24,393 nt of DNA from Treponema sp. (lineage in GTDB: Bacteria; Spirochaetota; Spirochaetia; Treponematales; Breznakiellaceae): assembly GCA_031266095.1 (NCBI GenBank), contig JAISBR010000156.1:1-24393 (forward strand), in the 5' to 3' direction. The position numbers were made by a program, and so were the translations under genes. Positions 15,620 to 23,685 of the stretch are shown one piece after another. The stretch's first letter is position 1. The number at the start of each line of letters is the position of its first letter. The notes below the pieces were generated by a model. That model was given only the letters and a program-made list of their open reading frames with translations, searched no databases and had not been told where the DNA came from.

Positions 15620-15640
15620 CATTAACACTTCGTGTTAATG
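15620..15640. promoter_or_regulatory. Perfect 9-bp inverted repeat in prfB leader
   Basis: cattaacac at 15620-15628 pairs exactly with gtgttaatg at 15632-15640 around a ttc loop. A further attaac follows at 15645-15650. It lies downstream of the predicted prfB start of transcription, so it could act as an RNA hairpin or as a repressor-binding dyad. Confidence 0.55.
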
Positions 15641-15652
15641 TCCGATTAACGT

Positions 15653-15674
15653 AAGCGGCGATACCGCCGCTTTT
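15653..15674 (+). promoter_or_regulatory. Hairpin plus short T-run just before the prfB ribosome-binding site
   Basis: aagcggcg (15653-15660) pairs with cgccgctt (15665-15672) over an atac loop and is followed by two more T (tttt at 15671-15674), then caggaga with the ribosome-binding site. The form resembles a weak intrinsic terminator or an attenuator. The short T-run makes termination uncertain; it may simply place the ribosome-binding site beside a stable stem. Confidence 0.4.
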
Positions 15675-15686
15675 ACAGGAGATACT

Positions 15687-16782
15687 ATGCTGCTTACTGA
15701 ACTTGGCGCCCCCATAGGGGATTTAAAGGCCCGAATCTACGAAACATGGAGGCGTCTTTGAGGACGCTTCTTTTGAACAGCGTATAACCGAAATTGAGGC
15801 AAAAACCGCCCGGGAGGATTTCTGGAACGACAGCACTGCCGCGAAGGAGGTTATGAGCGAGCTTAAAGGGTTGAAAAGCCGCTATGAGCCGTGGAAGAAT
15901 CTCCGTGCTGCAATTGACGATCTTGAGACCTTGCATGAGCTTGCCGTTGAGGCCAGGGACGAAAACGAAAGTGCCGGCATCGAAAGCGCCCTGAGGGACC
16001 TCAACGCCCGTTATGAAAAACAGAACATCTTCGAACTTATGGGCGGGGAAGTGGATAAGAACGGCTGTTTTCTTACGGTCCATTCCGGGGCCGGAGGTAC
16101 CGAGGCCTGCGACTGGTCCCAGATGCTTTACCGCATGTACCTGCGCTGGACTGAGCGTAAAGGCTTTGCGGTTGAGGAAGTGGATCGGCTGGAGGCCGAG
16201 GGCGGGATAAAATCCGCGACTTGCAGGATTGAGGGAGATTACGCTTACGGTTACCTCAAAGGCGAGTCCGGGGTACACCGGCTGGTGCGCATCTCCCCGT
16301 TTGACGCCAATGCCAGGCGGCATACTTCTTTCGCCTCGGTGTATGTTTTCCCGGTCATCGATGATTCTATCGAAGTGGAGATCCGGCCCGAGGACCTCAG
16401 GGTAGACACCTACCGTTCAGGCGGCGCCGGGGGCCAGCATGTGAACAAGACCGACAGCGCGGTACGCTTTACCCACCTGCCCACAGGCATCGTGGTGGCC
16501 TGCCAAAACGAGCGGAGCCAGATCAAAAACCGGTCCATTGCCATGAGTATGCTCAAGGCCCGGCTCTACGAACACTACCGGCAGGAAAAGGAAAAAGAAA
16601 ACGAGAGATTCGCCCAGGAAAAAAAGGATATATCCTGGGGTAATCAGATCCGCTCGTATGTTTTCCAGCCCTATACCCTGGTGAAGGATTACCGGACCAA
16701 GACCGAGATGGGAGATATTCAGTCGGTGATGGACGGGAATATTGACCTCTTCATTGAGGAATATTTACGGAGCAAGCGATAA
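15687..16782 (+). CDS. prfB: Peptide chain release factor 2, programmed +1 frameshift
   Basis: RF2 recognises UGA and UAA stop codons and releases the finished protein. The coding region is in two parts. Codons 1-24 run from ATG 15687 (aggaga upstream) to CTT 15756-15758, an in-frame TGA follows at 15759-15761, and decoding resumes +1 at GAG 15760 to the stop at 16780-16782, giving 364 residues (E. coli RF2: 365). The stop-codon recognition tripeptide SPF lies at 203-205 and the catalytic GGQ at 248-250, both two residues earlier than in E. coli. SPF identifies RF2 rather than RF1. The frameshift makes RF2 control its own level. A conventional gene caller would report only the part from 15853. 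Confidence 0.95.
15748..15761 (+). promoter_or_regulatory. Programmed +1 frameshift signal in prfB
   Basis: An internal Shine-Dalgarno-like ggagg (15748-15752) is separated by exactly 3 nt (cgt) from CTT TGA (15756-15761). This is the same geometry as the known RF2 autoregulatory site of E. coli (AGGGGG, 3 nt, CTT TGA). The base after TGA is G rather than the usual C. Confidence 0.93.
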
Positions 16783-16830
16783 GCCGGGAAGTTTTTAAAT
16801 GACGCTGCCCTGATCGCTGATGAAAATCGG

Positions 16831-16859
16831 TTACATATTCTTTGCAAATCGTGTATGCT
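16831..16859 (+). promoter_or_regulatory. Promoter directly before parA
   Basis: TTACAT at 16831-16836, a 17-nt spacer and TATGCT at 16854-16859 match the sigma-70 pattern. A TG lies at 16852-16853 but is directly adjacent, so it is not a proper extended -10. The first in-frame ATG of parA (16866) starts 6 nt after the -10 box, where transcription would be expected to begin. Confidence 0.5.
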
Positions 16860-16865
16860 CTTTCT

Positions 16866-17654
16866 ATGGGTATGGTCTATGTGTTTGTGAACCAGAAAGG
16901 GGGAGTGGGGAAAACCACTTCGGCCGTCAATATAGGGGCCTACCTCGCGGAGGCGGGAAAATCGGTGCTTCTGGTGGATTTTGACGCTCAGGCAAACCTT
17001 TCCAGCGGCATGGGGATAAAACCGCTCAAGCCGGGAGTGTATGAGCTGCTCGCCGGAACCGCCGCCGTCAGCCAAGTTATCAGAAAAACCGCTACGCGGG
17101 GCCTTGACGTGATTCCCGCCAGTATAGACCTTTCCGGCGCGGCGGTGGAATTGATCGAACAGAAAGGGCGGGATTTTTTCCTGAAAAAAGTCCTGGCCCC
17201 GGTGCGTAACCGCTACGATTTTATCCTGATTGACTGCCCTCCGAGCCTGGGAGTACTTACCTTGAACGGTATGGTGGCGGCGGACGCGGTACTCATCCCC
17301 ATGCAGTGCGAATATTTCGCCATGGAGGGGCTTACCCTCCTGCTGCAAACCGTCAAGCGTATCCAGAAAAGCCTGAACCCGGCGTTGAGCATCGGAGGCA
17401 TTTTTTTTACCATGTATGATCCCCGGACCAAACTCGCCCAGGATGTGGTCAGGCAGGTCAGCGCCTATTTCAAGGACTCGGTTTTTACCACGATCATTCC
17501 CCGGAATGTTCGCCTGTCTGAAGCCCCTTCTTACGGGACGCCCATTTCTCTCTACGATCCTCAATGCTCAGGCGCGCGGGCTTACCGGAGTCTCAGCCAG
17601 GAACTGATTCGCCGGGTCTCGTCCGGCTCAAACGGAGGTTCCCAAGATGCGTAA
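16866..17654 (+). CDS. parA: Chromosome-partitioning ATPase ParA/Soj
   Basis: ParA is a DNA-bound ATPase that moves ParB-parS complexes during chromosome segregation. The deviant Walker A KGGVGKTT lies at 11-18, the A' segment LLVDFDAQANLSSG follows, and Walker B is FILIDCPPSLG. The late SEAPSYGTPI block is typical of Soj proteins. The length of 262 residues is normal. ATGs at 16866 and 16872 are both possible; a start at 16842 would lie upstream of the predicted transcription start. No Shine-Dalgarno is visible before either, and a good -10 lies 6 nt before 16866, so the message may be leaderless. It overlaps parB by 8 nt. Confidence 0.93.
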   Translation: MGMVYVFVNQKGGVGKTTSAVNIGAYLAEAGKSVLLVDFDAQANLSSGMGIKPLKPGVYELLAGTAAVSQVIRKTATRGLDVIPASIDLSGAAVELIEQKGRDFFLKKVLAPVRNRYDFILIDCPPSLGVLTLNGMVAADAVLIPMQCEYFAMEGLTLLLQTVKRIQKSLNPALSIGGIFFTMYDPRTKLAQDVVRQVSAYFKDSVFTTIIPRNVRLSEAPSYGTPISLYDPQCSGARAYRSLSQELIRRVSSGSNGGSQDA

Positions 17655-18570
17655 AATCGGGCTGGGAAAAGGTCTGGATGCCCTGCTCCCGAATGAGGAT
17701 GAGTTGTCACAAAGCGCCGCGGATCCGGGTACTGATACCGCCCCGTCCGCTTCCGCCGGAAACGCCGTGGCGCAGCTTTCCGTTGACAAACTCCGGCCCA
17801 ATCCCGACCAGCCCCGGAAAAATTTTGATGAGGCGGAACTGCAGGAGCTGGCGGACTCCATCGCCGAACACGGCGTCATTCAGCCCATCATCGCCGCCGA
17901 CGCCGGGGACGGCGGTTATATCATTATCGCCGGGGAGCGCAGAACCAGGGCCGCCCGGCTTGCGGGCCTTTCCGAAGTTCCGGTGATCATCCGGGACTAT
18001 ACCGATCAAAAACGTATGGAAATTTCCCTCATCGAAAATATCCAGCGTACGGACCTGAACCCCATTGAGGAAGCGGCGGCCTACAAGAACCTGATGGACT
18101 TCTCCCGCCTTTCTCAGGACGAGGTAGCCGCCAGGGTGGGCAAAAACCGTTCCACCGTGGCCAACGCCCTGCGGCTCCTCAAACTGCCGGGAGATATGCA
18201 GAAAAGCATCGAAGAGGGCGCCATAAGCCCCGGCCACGCCCGCGCCCTCCTTTCGGTAACCGCCCCCGCGCTCAGGGAAAAGCTCTACAGGGAAATCCTT
18301 GCCGGGGGGCTTTCAGTGCGAGACGCGGAAAAACGGGCGACGGCGCTCAACAGCGATCCCGCGGACGAAGCCGCGGGCGGGAACAAGGACACAACCGGCG
18401 GAAAGGAAAACCCGGGGCGCCCCCCTGAAATCGGGGCCATGGAAGAAAAATTCATCGGCAGGCTGGGGACCAAGGTGATCATTGCAGGAGACCTCAACAA
18501 AGGCCGTATCCAGATCGACTATTATTCAATGGAAGATTTGGAGCGCTTATATGAAATTTTAGGAGGATAA
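17647..18570 (+). CDS. parB: Chromosome-partitioning protein ParB
   Basis: ParB binds parS sites near the origin, spreads as a CTP-dependent clamp and stimulates ParA. The 307-residue protein has the N-terminal RKIGLGKGLDALL ParA-interacting segment, the ParB core with PDQPRKNF, the GERR motif (96-99) and ENIQR (130-134) of the CTP pocket, a helix-turn-helix around 155-180 (LSQDEVAARVGKNRSTVANALRL), and a C-terminal dimerisation domain. The linker near 260-280 is low-complexity (Gly, Lys, Asn). Its start overlaps the parA end. No full parS (tgtttcacgtgaaaca) was found in the window, so the sites probably lie elsewhere. Confidence 0.94.
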   Translation: MRKIGLGKGLDALLPNEDELSQSAADPGTDTAPSASAGNAVAQLSVDKLRPNPDQPRKNFDEAELQELADSIAEHGVIQPIIAADAGDGGYIIIAGERRTRAARLAGLSEVPVIIRDYTDQKRMEISLIENIQRTDLNPIEEAAAYKNLMDFSRLSQDEVAARVGKNRSTVANALRLLKLPGDMQKSIEEGAISPGHARALLSVTAPALREKLYREILAGGLSVRDAEKRATALNSDPADEAAGGNKDTTGGKENPGRPPEIGAMEEKFIGRLGTKVIIAGDLNKGRIQIDYYSMEDLERLYEILGG

Positions 18571-18578
18571 AGATCGCT

Positions 18579-20054
18579 ATGCTGGATCTGACTATCGACA
18601 AACAAACACTGGAAAAAAATGTACGAAAAGCGAAAGAGAAAGGCATCATCGTTCCCACTTTCAGCCAGATGCGTAATCCGGAAACCGTTCCGGATTCAAT
18701 TAAAGAACGACTGAAAAAAACCGGCCTCTGGGACGTGGACCCGGTGAATCTATTCAGGATCACCTGGAAAAATGAGCCCAAAGAGAGCGGCGGCCTTTTC
18801 GGCGGCCCCTTCTTTATTGAACTGCCGTCCGAACTTACCGGAACAGCGGCGAAAATCATCTGCCTTGTGGGAAAGTACTTCCCCACCGGATGCCACAAAG
18901 TAGGAGCGTCTTTCGGTTGCCTCGCGCCGCGCCTGGTAACCGGCCAATTCGACGCTTCGGTCCAAAAAGCGGTCTGGCCTTCAACCGGTAACTTCTGCCG
19001 TGGCGGCGCCTTTAACTCCAAGCTGCTCTCGGTAGACTCCGTGGCGATTCTCCCCCAGGGTATGAGCCGGGAGCGTTTCGACTGGCTTAAAACCATCGCC
19101 ACCGAAATCATCGCCACACCGGGCACTGAATCCAACGTTAAAGAGATTTTTGACAAGGTCCACGAGTTAAAGGCGGCAGGGAAAGATCTGTGGATTTTCA
19201 ACCAGTTTGAGGAAATGGGAAACTACCTCTGGCATTACAACGTAACCGGTTCCGCGATTGCCTCAGTCTTTGAGCGCATGGCTCAAAAATACGGAGAGGG
19301 GCTTAACTTTGCCGGAGTCTGTTTTACCTCCGGCTCCGCCGGTACCCTCGCCTCGGGCGACTTCCTCAAACAGCGTTATCCCCTGAGCAAAATAGCCGTG
19401 GGCGAGGCGCTGCAATGCCCCACGATTCTCAATAACGGGTTCGGCGCCCACCGCATAGAAGGCATCGGCGACAAGCATATCCCCTGGGTACATAACGTGA
19501 AGAATACCGATATGGCCATCGCTGTTGACGACAATGACAGTATGGCCCTGCTCAGGCTTTTCAATGAGGACGCGGGAAAAGACTATCTGGTCAAAGAAGC
19601 GGGGATCAAGAGGGAACAGGTTGACTCCCTGGCGCTTATGGGCATTTCAGGCATCGCCAATATGCTCTGCTGCATTAAATTCGCCAAATATTACGAGCTT
19701 GGCGCGAATGACGTGATCGCCACGGTACTGACCGACTCGGTTGATATGTACCGTTCACGGCTGGCCGAACTCCGGGAGGAGCAGGGCCCCTATACCGCCT
19801 TGAAAGCCGCCGGAGATTTTTCCGCCAGCCTGAAAGGGGAGGACATCAGCAATATGCTGGAGTTGACGTACCAGGAACGCAAGCGGGTACACAACCTCAA
19901 ATACTATACCTGGGTGGAACAGCAGGGACGGACCGGCGGGGAACTCATCGATCAGTGGTACAACCAGGAAGAGAGTTTCACCGGCGTGCAGAAACAGGCT
20001 GATGAGATCGACGCGCTGATCGACGAGTTTAATCAGCGGACAGGCCTGCTATAG
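18579..20054 (+). CDS. Divergent PLP-dependent (tryptophan-synthase-beta fold) enzyme
   Basis: This 491-residue protein looks like a fold-type-II PLP enzyme related to cysteine/threonine synthases but with altered motifs. Lys107 in GCHKVGASFG sits where the Schiff-base lysine is expected, although the usual KDR is missing. STGN (135-138, in WPSTGNFCRGGA) matches the substrate loop. SGSAGTLASG (251-260) fits the Gly-rich phosphate loop. The protein is longer than typical (320-420), with extra N-terminal residues. The reaction is not known from sequence; 'cysteine synthase' would be over-annotation. An aggagg lies at 18561-18566 inside the parB end, 12 nt before the ATG. It precedes the threonine-synthase-like gene by 9 nt, so the two enzymes may act together. 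Confidence 0.65.
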   Translation: MLDLTIDKQTLEKNVRKAKEKGIIVPTFSQMRNPETVPDSIKERLKKTGLWDVDPVNLFRITWKNEPKESGGLFGGPFFIELPSELTGTAAKIICLVGKYFPTGCHKVGASFGCLAPRLVTGQFDASVQKAVWPSTGNFCRGGAFNSKLLSVDSVAILPQGMSRERFDWLKTIATEIIATPGTESNVKEIFDKVHELKAAGKDLWIFNQFEEMGNYLWHYNVTGSAIASVFERMAQKYGEGLNFAGVCFTSGSAGTLASGDFLKQRYPLSKIAVGEALQCPTILNNGFGAHRIEGIGDKHIPWVHNVKNTDMAIAVDDNDSMALLRLFNEDAGKDYLVKEAGIKREQVDSLALMGISGIANMLCCIKFAKYYELGANDVIATVLTDSVDMYRSRLAELREEQGPYTALKAAGDFSASLKGEDISNMLELTYQERKRVHNLKYYTWVEQQGRTGGELIDQWYNQEESFTGVQKQADEIDALIDEFNQRTGLL

Positions 20055-20063
20055 AGGAATCAC

Positions 20064-21320
20064 ATGAAAAACGTCAAAGCCGCGGTCTGCGTCAAATGCG
20101 GAGAGGAATACGAGGCGGGAAACGCTACCTATACCTGTGGGAAATGCGGCGGTGTTCTGGAGATCGTCTACGATTACCGGTACATCAAGTCTCAGTTAAA
20201 CCGGGAGAAACTCGCGGCCCGAAAAGATTTCTCGATATGGCGTTATATGGAACTGCTTCCCGTTGAGGAAGGCAGCAGGCTCGGCCCTCTGCGGGTGGGC
20301 TGGTCGCCCTTATACAAAACCGAACGCTTAGGTGAAACCCTGGGACTGAAAAACCTCTATATTAAGGACGACGGCCTTAACCCCACCGCAAGCCTCAAAG
20401 ACCGGGCCTCGGCAGTCGCGGTAGTGCGGGCCTTTCACGCCGCCAAGGACACGGTAGCCTGCTCTTCCACGGGAAACGCCGCCTCGTCACTGGCGGGCGG
20501 GGCCGCGGCGATGGGCCTTAAATCCGTTATCTTTGTACCCGAGCGGGCGCCCCTGGGCAAGGTAACCCAGCTGCTGCTATTCGGCGCCGCGGTTATCAGC
20601 GTCAAGGGAAATTATGAGGAGACCTTCCGCCTTTCCGCCGAGGCCATTGCGCAATACGGCTGGTATAACCGGAACGCGGCCATCAACCCGTACCTCTCGG
20701 AGGGAAAGAAAACCGTGTCCCTGGAGATCGCCGAACAACTGAACTTTGAGGTCCCCGACTTTGTGGCCGTTTCCGTGGGCGACGGCTGTACTATCGCCGG
20801 CGTCTGGAAGGGCTTCAAGGATCTCTACGCCGTGGGCCTTACCGACCGGCTGCCCCGGCTCATCAGCGTACAGGCCTCCGGCTGTTGCCCGGTGAACCGC
20901 GCTGTTGAGCAAAACGCCCCCATTGAGTGGATGGATGAGAACACCCTGGCGGACAGTATCGCGGTGGGCGCTCCCCGTAACGGGGACAAGGCCCTGGCGG
21001 CGATTCGGGAATCCAAGGGTATTACCATTAACGTCAGTGATGAGGACATACTCGCCGCTATGCGGCTCCTGGGGAAAAGCGCCGGGGTTTTTGGCGAGCC
21101 TGCCGGAGTGACCGGAACAGCCGGGCTGGTACAGGCGGTTGAGCGGAAACTTATCCCAACGGACGCGGTGGTGGTCTCGATCGTAACCGGCAGCGGCCTC
21201 AAAGATGTAGCCTCGGCCCAAAAGGCCGCCGGTTTTGAAACCGGCGGCGCAAACCTGCTGCGTATCGCCCCCGACATGCGGCTGTTAACCGAAGCCTTCG
21301 CGAAACGGGGTATCCGGTGA
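20064..21320 (+). CDS. thrC: Threonine-synthase-like PLP enzyme
   Basis: This 418-residue fold-type-II PLP enzyme is probably threonine synthase, which converts O-phosphohomoserine to threonine. A four-cysteine zinc ribbon (Cys9, 12, 25, 28) opens the protein, as in several archaeal-type threonine synthases. The PLP lysine is Lys112 in NPTASLKDRAS, and the substrate loop is SSTGNAAS. APLGKVTQLLLFGA and GNYEETFRL resemble Thermus threonine synthase. SLKDRAS in place of the usual SFKDRG leaves some doubt about substrate; cysteate synthase and other paralogues share this fold. gagg before the ATG and a 9-nt gap link it to the upstream PLP gene. No homoserine kinase or dehydrogenase gene is near. 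Confidence 0.75.
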   Translation: MKNVKAAVCVKCGEEYEAGNATYTCGKCGGVLEIVYDYRYIKSQLNREKLAARKDFSIWRYMELLPVEEGSRLGPLRVGWSPLYKTERLGETLGLKNLYIKDDGLNPTASLKDRASAVAVVRAFHAAKDTVACSSTGNAASSLAGGAAAMGLKSVIFVPERAPLGKVTQLLLFGAAVISVKGNYEETFRLSAEAIAQYGWYNRNAAINPYLSEGKKTVSLEIAEQLNFEVPDFVAVSVGDGCTIAGVWKGFKDLYAVGLTDRLPRLISVQASGCCPVNRAVEQNAPIEWMDENTLADSIAVGAPRNGDKALAAIRESKGITINVSDEDILAAMRLLGKSAGVFGEPAGVTGTAGLVQAVERKLIPTDAVVVSIVTGSGLKDVASAQKAAGFETGGANLLRIAPDMRLLTEAFAKRGIR

Positions 21321-21355
21321 GCCGTTCACCAAACCGGCCGGCTTTTGTGAACGGC
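21321..21355. repeat. Hairpin between thrC and birA
   Basis: gccgttcac (21321-21329) pairs perfectly with gtgaacggc (21347-21355), beginning directly after the thrC stop codon. The loop contains the palindrome ccggccgg. No T-run follows, so it is not a standard terminator; it could be an RNA-processing or mRNA-stabilising stem. Confidence 0.5.
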
Positions 21356-21381
21356 GCCGCCATTATCACCTTACCGCGGCA

Positions 21382-22209
21382 ATGAACATGCGGCGGCTTG
21401 CGATCCATAGCCCCTTTAACGCGCCGGTGTACCACGCGGAAACCGTCGGCAGCACCATGGATGTTTCCCGCCTCCTCGCGGCGGACGGCGAACCGCACGG
21501 TACGGTCATTACCGCCGATTTTCAGGAAGCGGGCCGCGGCCGCGGCCGGGAGCGGACCTGGGACACAGACCGGGGGAAGAATCTTCCCTTCACCATCCTG
21601 TTGCGCTACGGAAGAATCGAGACCATTCCCCCGGCCCTGACCCTGCGCGCGGGACTCGCCGTGGCCCTCGCCATCGAAGACTTTGCCCCCAGCCTTACCG
21701 GCGCGATAACGGTTAAATGGCCCAACGATGTGATGATCCGCGCCGCCGGCGGCGTCAAAAAGGCGGCCGGCATTCTCACCGAGGCTGAAGGCGGAACCGT
21801 ACACATCGGCATCGGGATCAACGTGGCTCAAACTGAGTTTCCCGGTTTTCTGCGGGATACGGCGATTAGTATCAGCCTCGCCCTGGGCGGAAAGACAGCC
21901 CCCGCGGCCCGCTTTACACTGCTGGAAAAAACCCTCTTCCGCCTGTACCGGGAACTGGAAACGCCGGAGGGAAACGCCGGGACCGGAAACGCTTTGGATT
22001 GGCGGGAGCGCCTTGAACAGCGGCTCTACCAAAAAGGCGAACAGGTCGCTTTTATCGCCGGAGCACCCGGCTCGGATCGGATCGTGGAAGGCCGCCTCGC
22101 GGGCATTGGGGCCGGAGGCGAACTGCTGCTTGTGCCGAAAGGCGAAACCGGGGCGCGCCCCTTCATCACCGGGGAACTGGCCCCCACTGTCAACAAGTTA
22201 AGGGCATAG
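21382..22209 (+). CDS. birA: Biotin-protein ligase (no DNA-binding domain)
   Basis: This 275-residue enzyme activates biotin with ATP and transfers it to the lysine of biotin carboxyl carrier proteins. The biotinyl-AMP loop is GRGRGRERTW (51-60). KWPNDVM (112-118), KKAAGIL (126-132) and GIGINV (143-148) form the active site. The N-terminal winged-helix repressor domain of E. coli BirA is absent, so it is a class I enzyme without operator binding. The C-terminal cap (GRLAGIGAGGELLL) is present. ATGs at 21382 and 21388 are both possible, and neither has a clear Shine-Dalgarno. It is the last gene of the plus-strand run starting at parA. Confidence 0.9.
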   Translation: MNMRRLAIHSPFNAPVYHAETVGSTMDVSRLLAADGEPHGTVITADFQEAGRGRGRERTWDTDRGKNLPFTILLRYGRIETIPPALTLRAGLAVALAIEDFAPSLTGAITVKWPNDVMIRAAGGVKKAAGILTEAEGGTVHIGIGINVAQTEFPGFLRDTAISISLALGGKTAPAARFTLLEKTLFRLYRELETPEGNAGTGNALDWRERLEQRLYQKGEQVAFIAGAPGSDRIVEGRLAGIGAGGELLLVPKGETGARPFITGELAPTVNKLRA

Positions 22210-22248
22210 ACATCTTCAAAGCGGCAGGATTTCAGCCGGGAGCGTAAA

Positions 22249-22377
22249 ATGCCGTTCAAAAAACTGATGCGGTTCATGCCCGGCATGGTGAAGGAAAGTT
22301 CCCAAAACGTGCTCGAACGGTTTCCTCTCCGGATTTACGGTTGTATGTTTCAAGGACTTGCGCTCAAAGAGAGATGA
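22249..22377 (+). CDS. Possible small basic protein, 42 residues
   Basis: A short frame (MPFKKLMRFMPG... to GLALKER) starts at ATG 22249 with gggag (22238-22242) 6 nt upstream and ends at TGA 22375-22377. It is rich in Lys, Arg, Met and Phe. No family is recognised. It may be a genuine small gene after birA or a remnant of a longer one. The rest of this 378-nt interval (to 22587) contains GC-rich inverted repeats and a minus-strand terminator. Confidence 0.3.
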   Translation: MPFKKLMRFMPGMVKESSQNVLERFPLRIYGCMFQGLALKER

Positions 22378-22444
22378 AATGAGGCAGGCGCCATACGGCG
22401 CCCGCGTAGCGGGTTCTTGGGTGGTGTGGGATCAATGCTTTTAC

Positions 22445-22499
22445 AAAAAAACCGCGGGGCCCTGCGTGCCGGACCGAAAGTCTTTGCGCAGGACCCCGC
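22445..22499 (-). terminator. Strong minus-strand terminator after the Ig-like lipoprotein
   Basis: Read on the minus strand, a 13-bp stem with one mismatch (22487-22499 with 22454-22466, gcggggtcctgcg / cgcagggccccgc) is followed by gg and seven T (plus-strand A-run 22445-22451). It lies about 90 nt after the lipoprotein stop codon. Confidence 0.88.
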
Positions 22500-22587
22500 C
22501 CGGTGTCAGGCGCCTTTTGCGTTACCGGCGCCCCAAATGACGGCCAGCGCCCCCGCGTTACCCGCAGGGACGCCGCGGCGGCCGTTT

Positions 22588-23583
22588 TTATGGTTGTTTG
22601 TTAAGGGTAAAGTCCATTCCTACACATCTATCGCTGTATATAATGATCGTTGCGTGTTCGGAGCCGCCAAGCATACCTTTGATCTCTTCACTCAGCGCAG
22701 CCCATGATTCCCAGCTATCTGCACCACCACCAAGGAAGCCGGTATTAACCTGAGTAAAACTCACAAGGGCAGGGTTTGTATTTGTCGTAGTTGGATATGT
22801 TCCCTTTGCTATGTCATGCCAGGAACTACCACCATCAAAGCTCATAGATTGAGTCCAAGTACCACCGGCGGCGGCAACTAGTCTCACCGGATTGCCATCA
22901 TCATCTTCACCTGCCCATGTTCCCTCTAAGGTTAAAGCAGTATTCAGTTTGGTGAGCGTTCCGCTCATGGGGCCGAAATTCGCGACGTGTATCTTTGCGT
23001 CGTCTCCAATATACGCAAGCCCCGTAGTGCCTGCTCCTTCACCCCCGGTAATGGTTAACTCCGCGCCTATTCCTCCAACACGGGAATACGTTCCCTCAGC
23101 AACAGTCTCCCCGTTACCGGCGGCTTCCCATGCGGTAGCCGTAAATGTAACGTATACTCCTCCGGCGCTGTCCACAGCCCATACCGTATTGGTAAAGGTA
23201 TTTGTACCGTTGTCGGTCCCGGCGTCAAGCGCCGTGACGGTGAAAGTCTTGGTGTAAGCGCTTGACCGTGAACTCCCGTTTGCGATAGTAGCGGTCAGCG
23301 TAGGAGATCCCGCGGATGCCGCGGTTAAGACGCCGTTACTTACACCGGTACCGCTCCACACAATGGTCTTGTTGGTAGCGTTAGCAGGTACAACTGTACC
23401 GCTGAGTGAAAGCGCGTTGCCCACAAAGGTCAGAGTCGGCAGGCCGTCAATATTCGTAACGGCGACAAAGGTATCGACATAATCGCCGCTGTCTTCGCCG
23501 CCGGTGGGGCACGCCGCCAGAACCAAACCCAATGCCAGCAGAACCACCGGCAATCCGAAAACAAAAAACCGCTTCGTTTTCAT
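22588..23583 (-). CDS. Lipoprotein with bacterial Ig-like domain
   Basis: This 331-residue lipoprotein has a signal sequence ending in the lipobox LAAC, followed by PTGGEDSGDYVDTF. A bacterial Ig-like (Big_2-type) domain spans about residues 40-115: VTNIDGLPTLTFVG, LSLSGTVVPANATNKTIVWS, VSNGVLTAASAG, LTATIANG. The remainder is Gly/Thr/Trp-rich beta-type sequence with WAVDSAGGVYVTFTATAW and YSRVGGIGAELTITGG, resembling lipocalin-like repeats found with this domain in treponemes. It is probably surface-associated, with adhesive or structural roles guessed from the domain only. The frame is open from 23616, but ATG 23583 is chosen because aaggag precedes it by 6 nt and the signal peptide starts there. 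Confidence 0.82.
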   Translation of the reverse strand: MKTKRFFVFGLPVVLLALGLVLAACPTGGEDSGDYVDTFVAVTNIDGLPTLTFVGNALSLSGTVVPANATNKTIVWSGTGVSNGVLTAASAGSPTLTATIANGSSRSSAYTKTFTVTALDAGTDNGTNTFTNTVWAVDSAGGVYVTFTATAWEAAGNGETVAEGTYSRVGGIGAELTITGGEGAGTTGLAYIGDDAKIHVANFGPMSGTLTKLNTALTLEGTWAGEDDDGNPVRLVAAAGGTWTQSMSFDGGSSWHDIAKGTYPTTTNTNPALVSFTQVNTGFLGGGADSWESWAALSEEIKGMLGGSEHATIIIYSDRCVGMDFTLNKQP

Positions 23584-23601
23584 ACAAAACTCCTTGTGTT
23601 G

Positions 23602-23680
23602 TATGCCCTCAGGCATAATTTTTTATGTTCACCGCATAAGCGGGTAACACCTTTGTTACGGCGCTCAAGGGATGAGCGCC
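23602..23680. repeat. Cluster of short hairpins upstream of the lipoprotein
   Basis: Two perfect inverted repeats lie here: tatgcc / ggcata (23602-23617, 4-nt loop) and ggcgctca / tgagcgcc (23660-23680, 5-nt loop). On the minus strand they fall within the probable promoter/leader of the Ig-like lipoprotein gene. No confident -35/-10 pair was identified. Confidence 0.4.
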
Positions 23681-23685
23681 CTTGC

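Noticed and set aside
15687..15852. Sequencing frameshift or pseudogene at the start of prfB
   Set aside because: The TGA is within a perfect RF2 frameshift signal and the joined product has full family length, so it is programmed.
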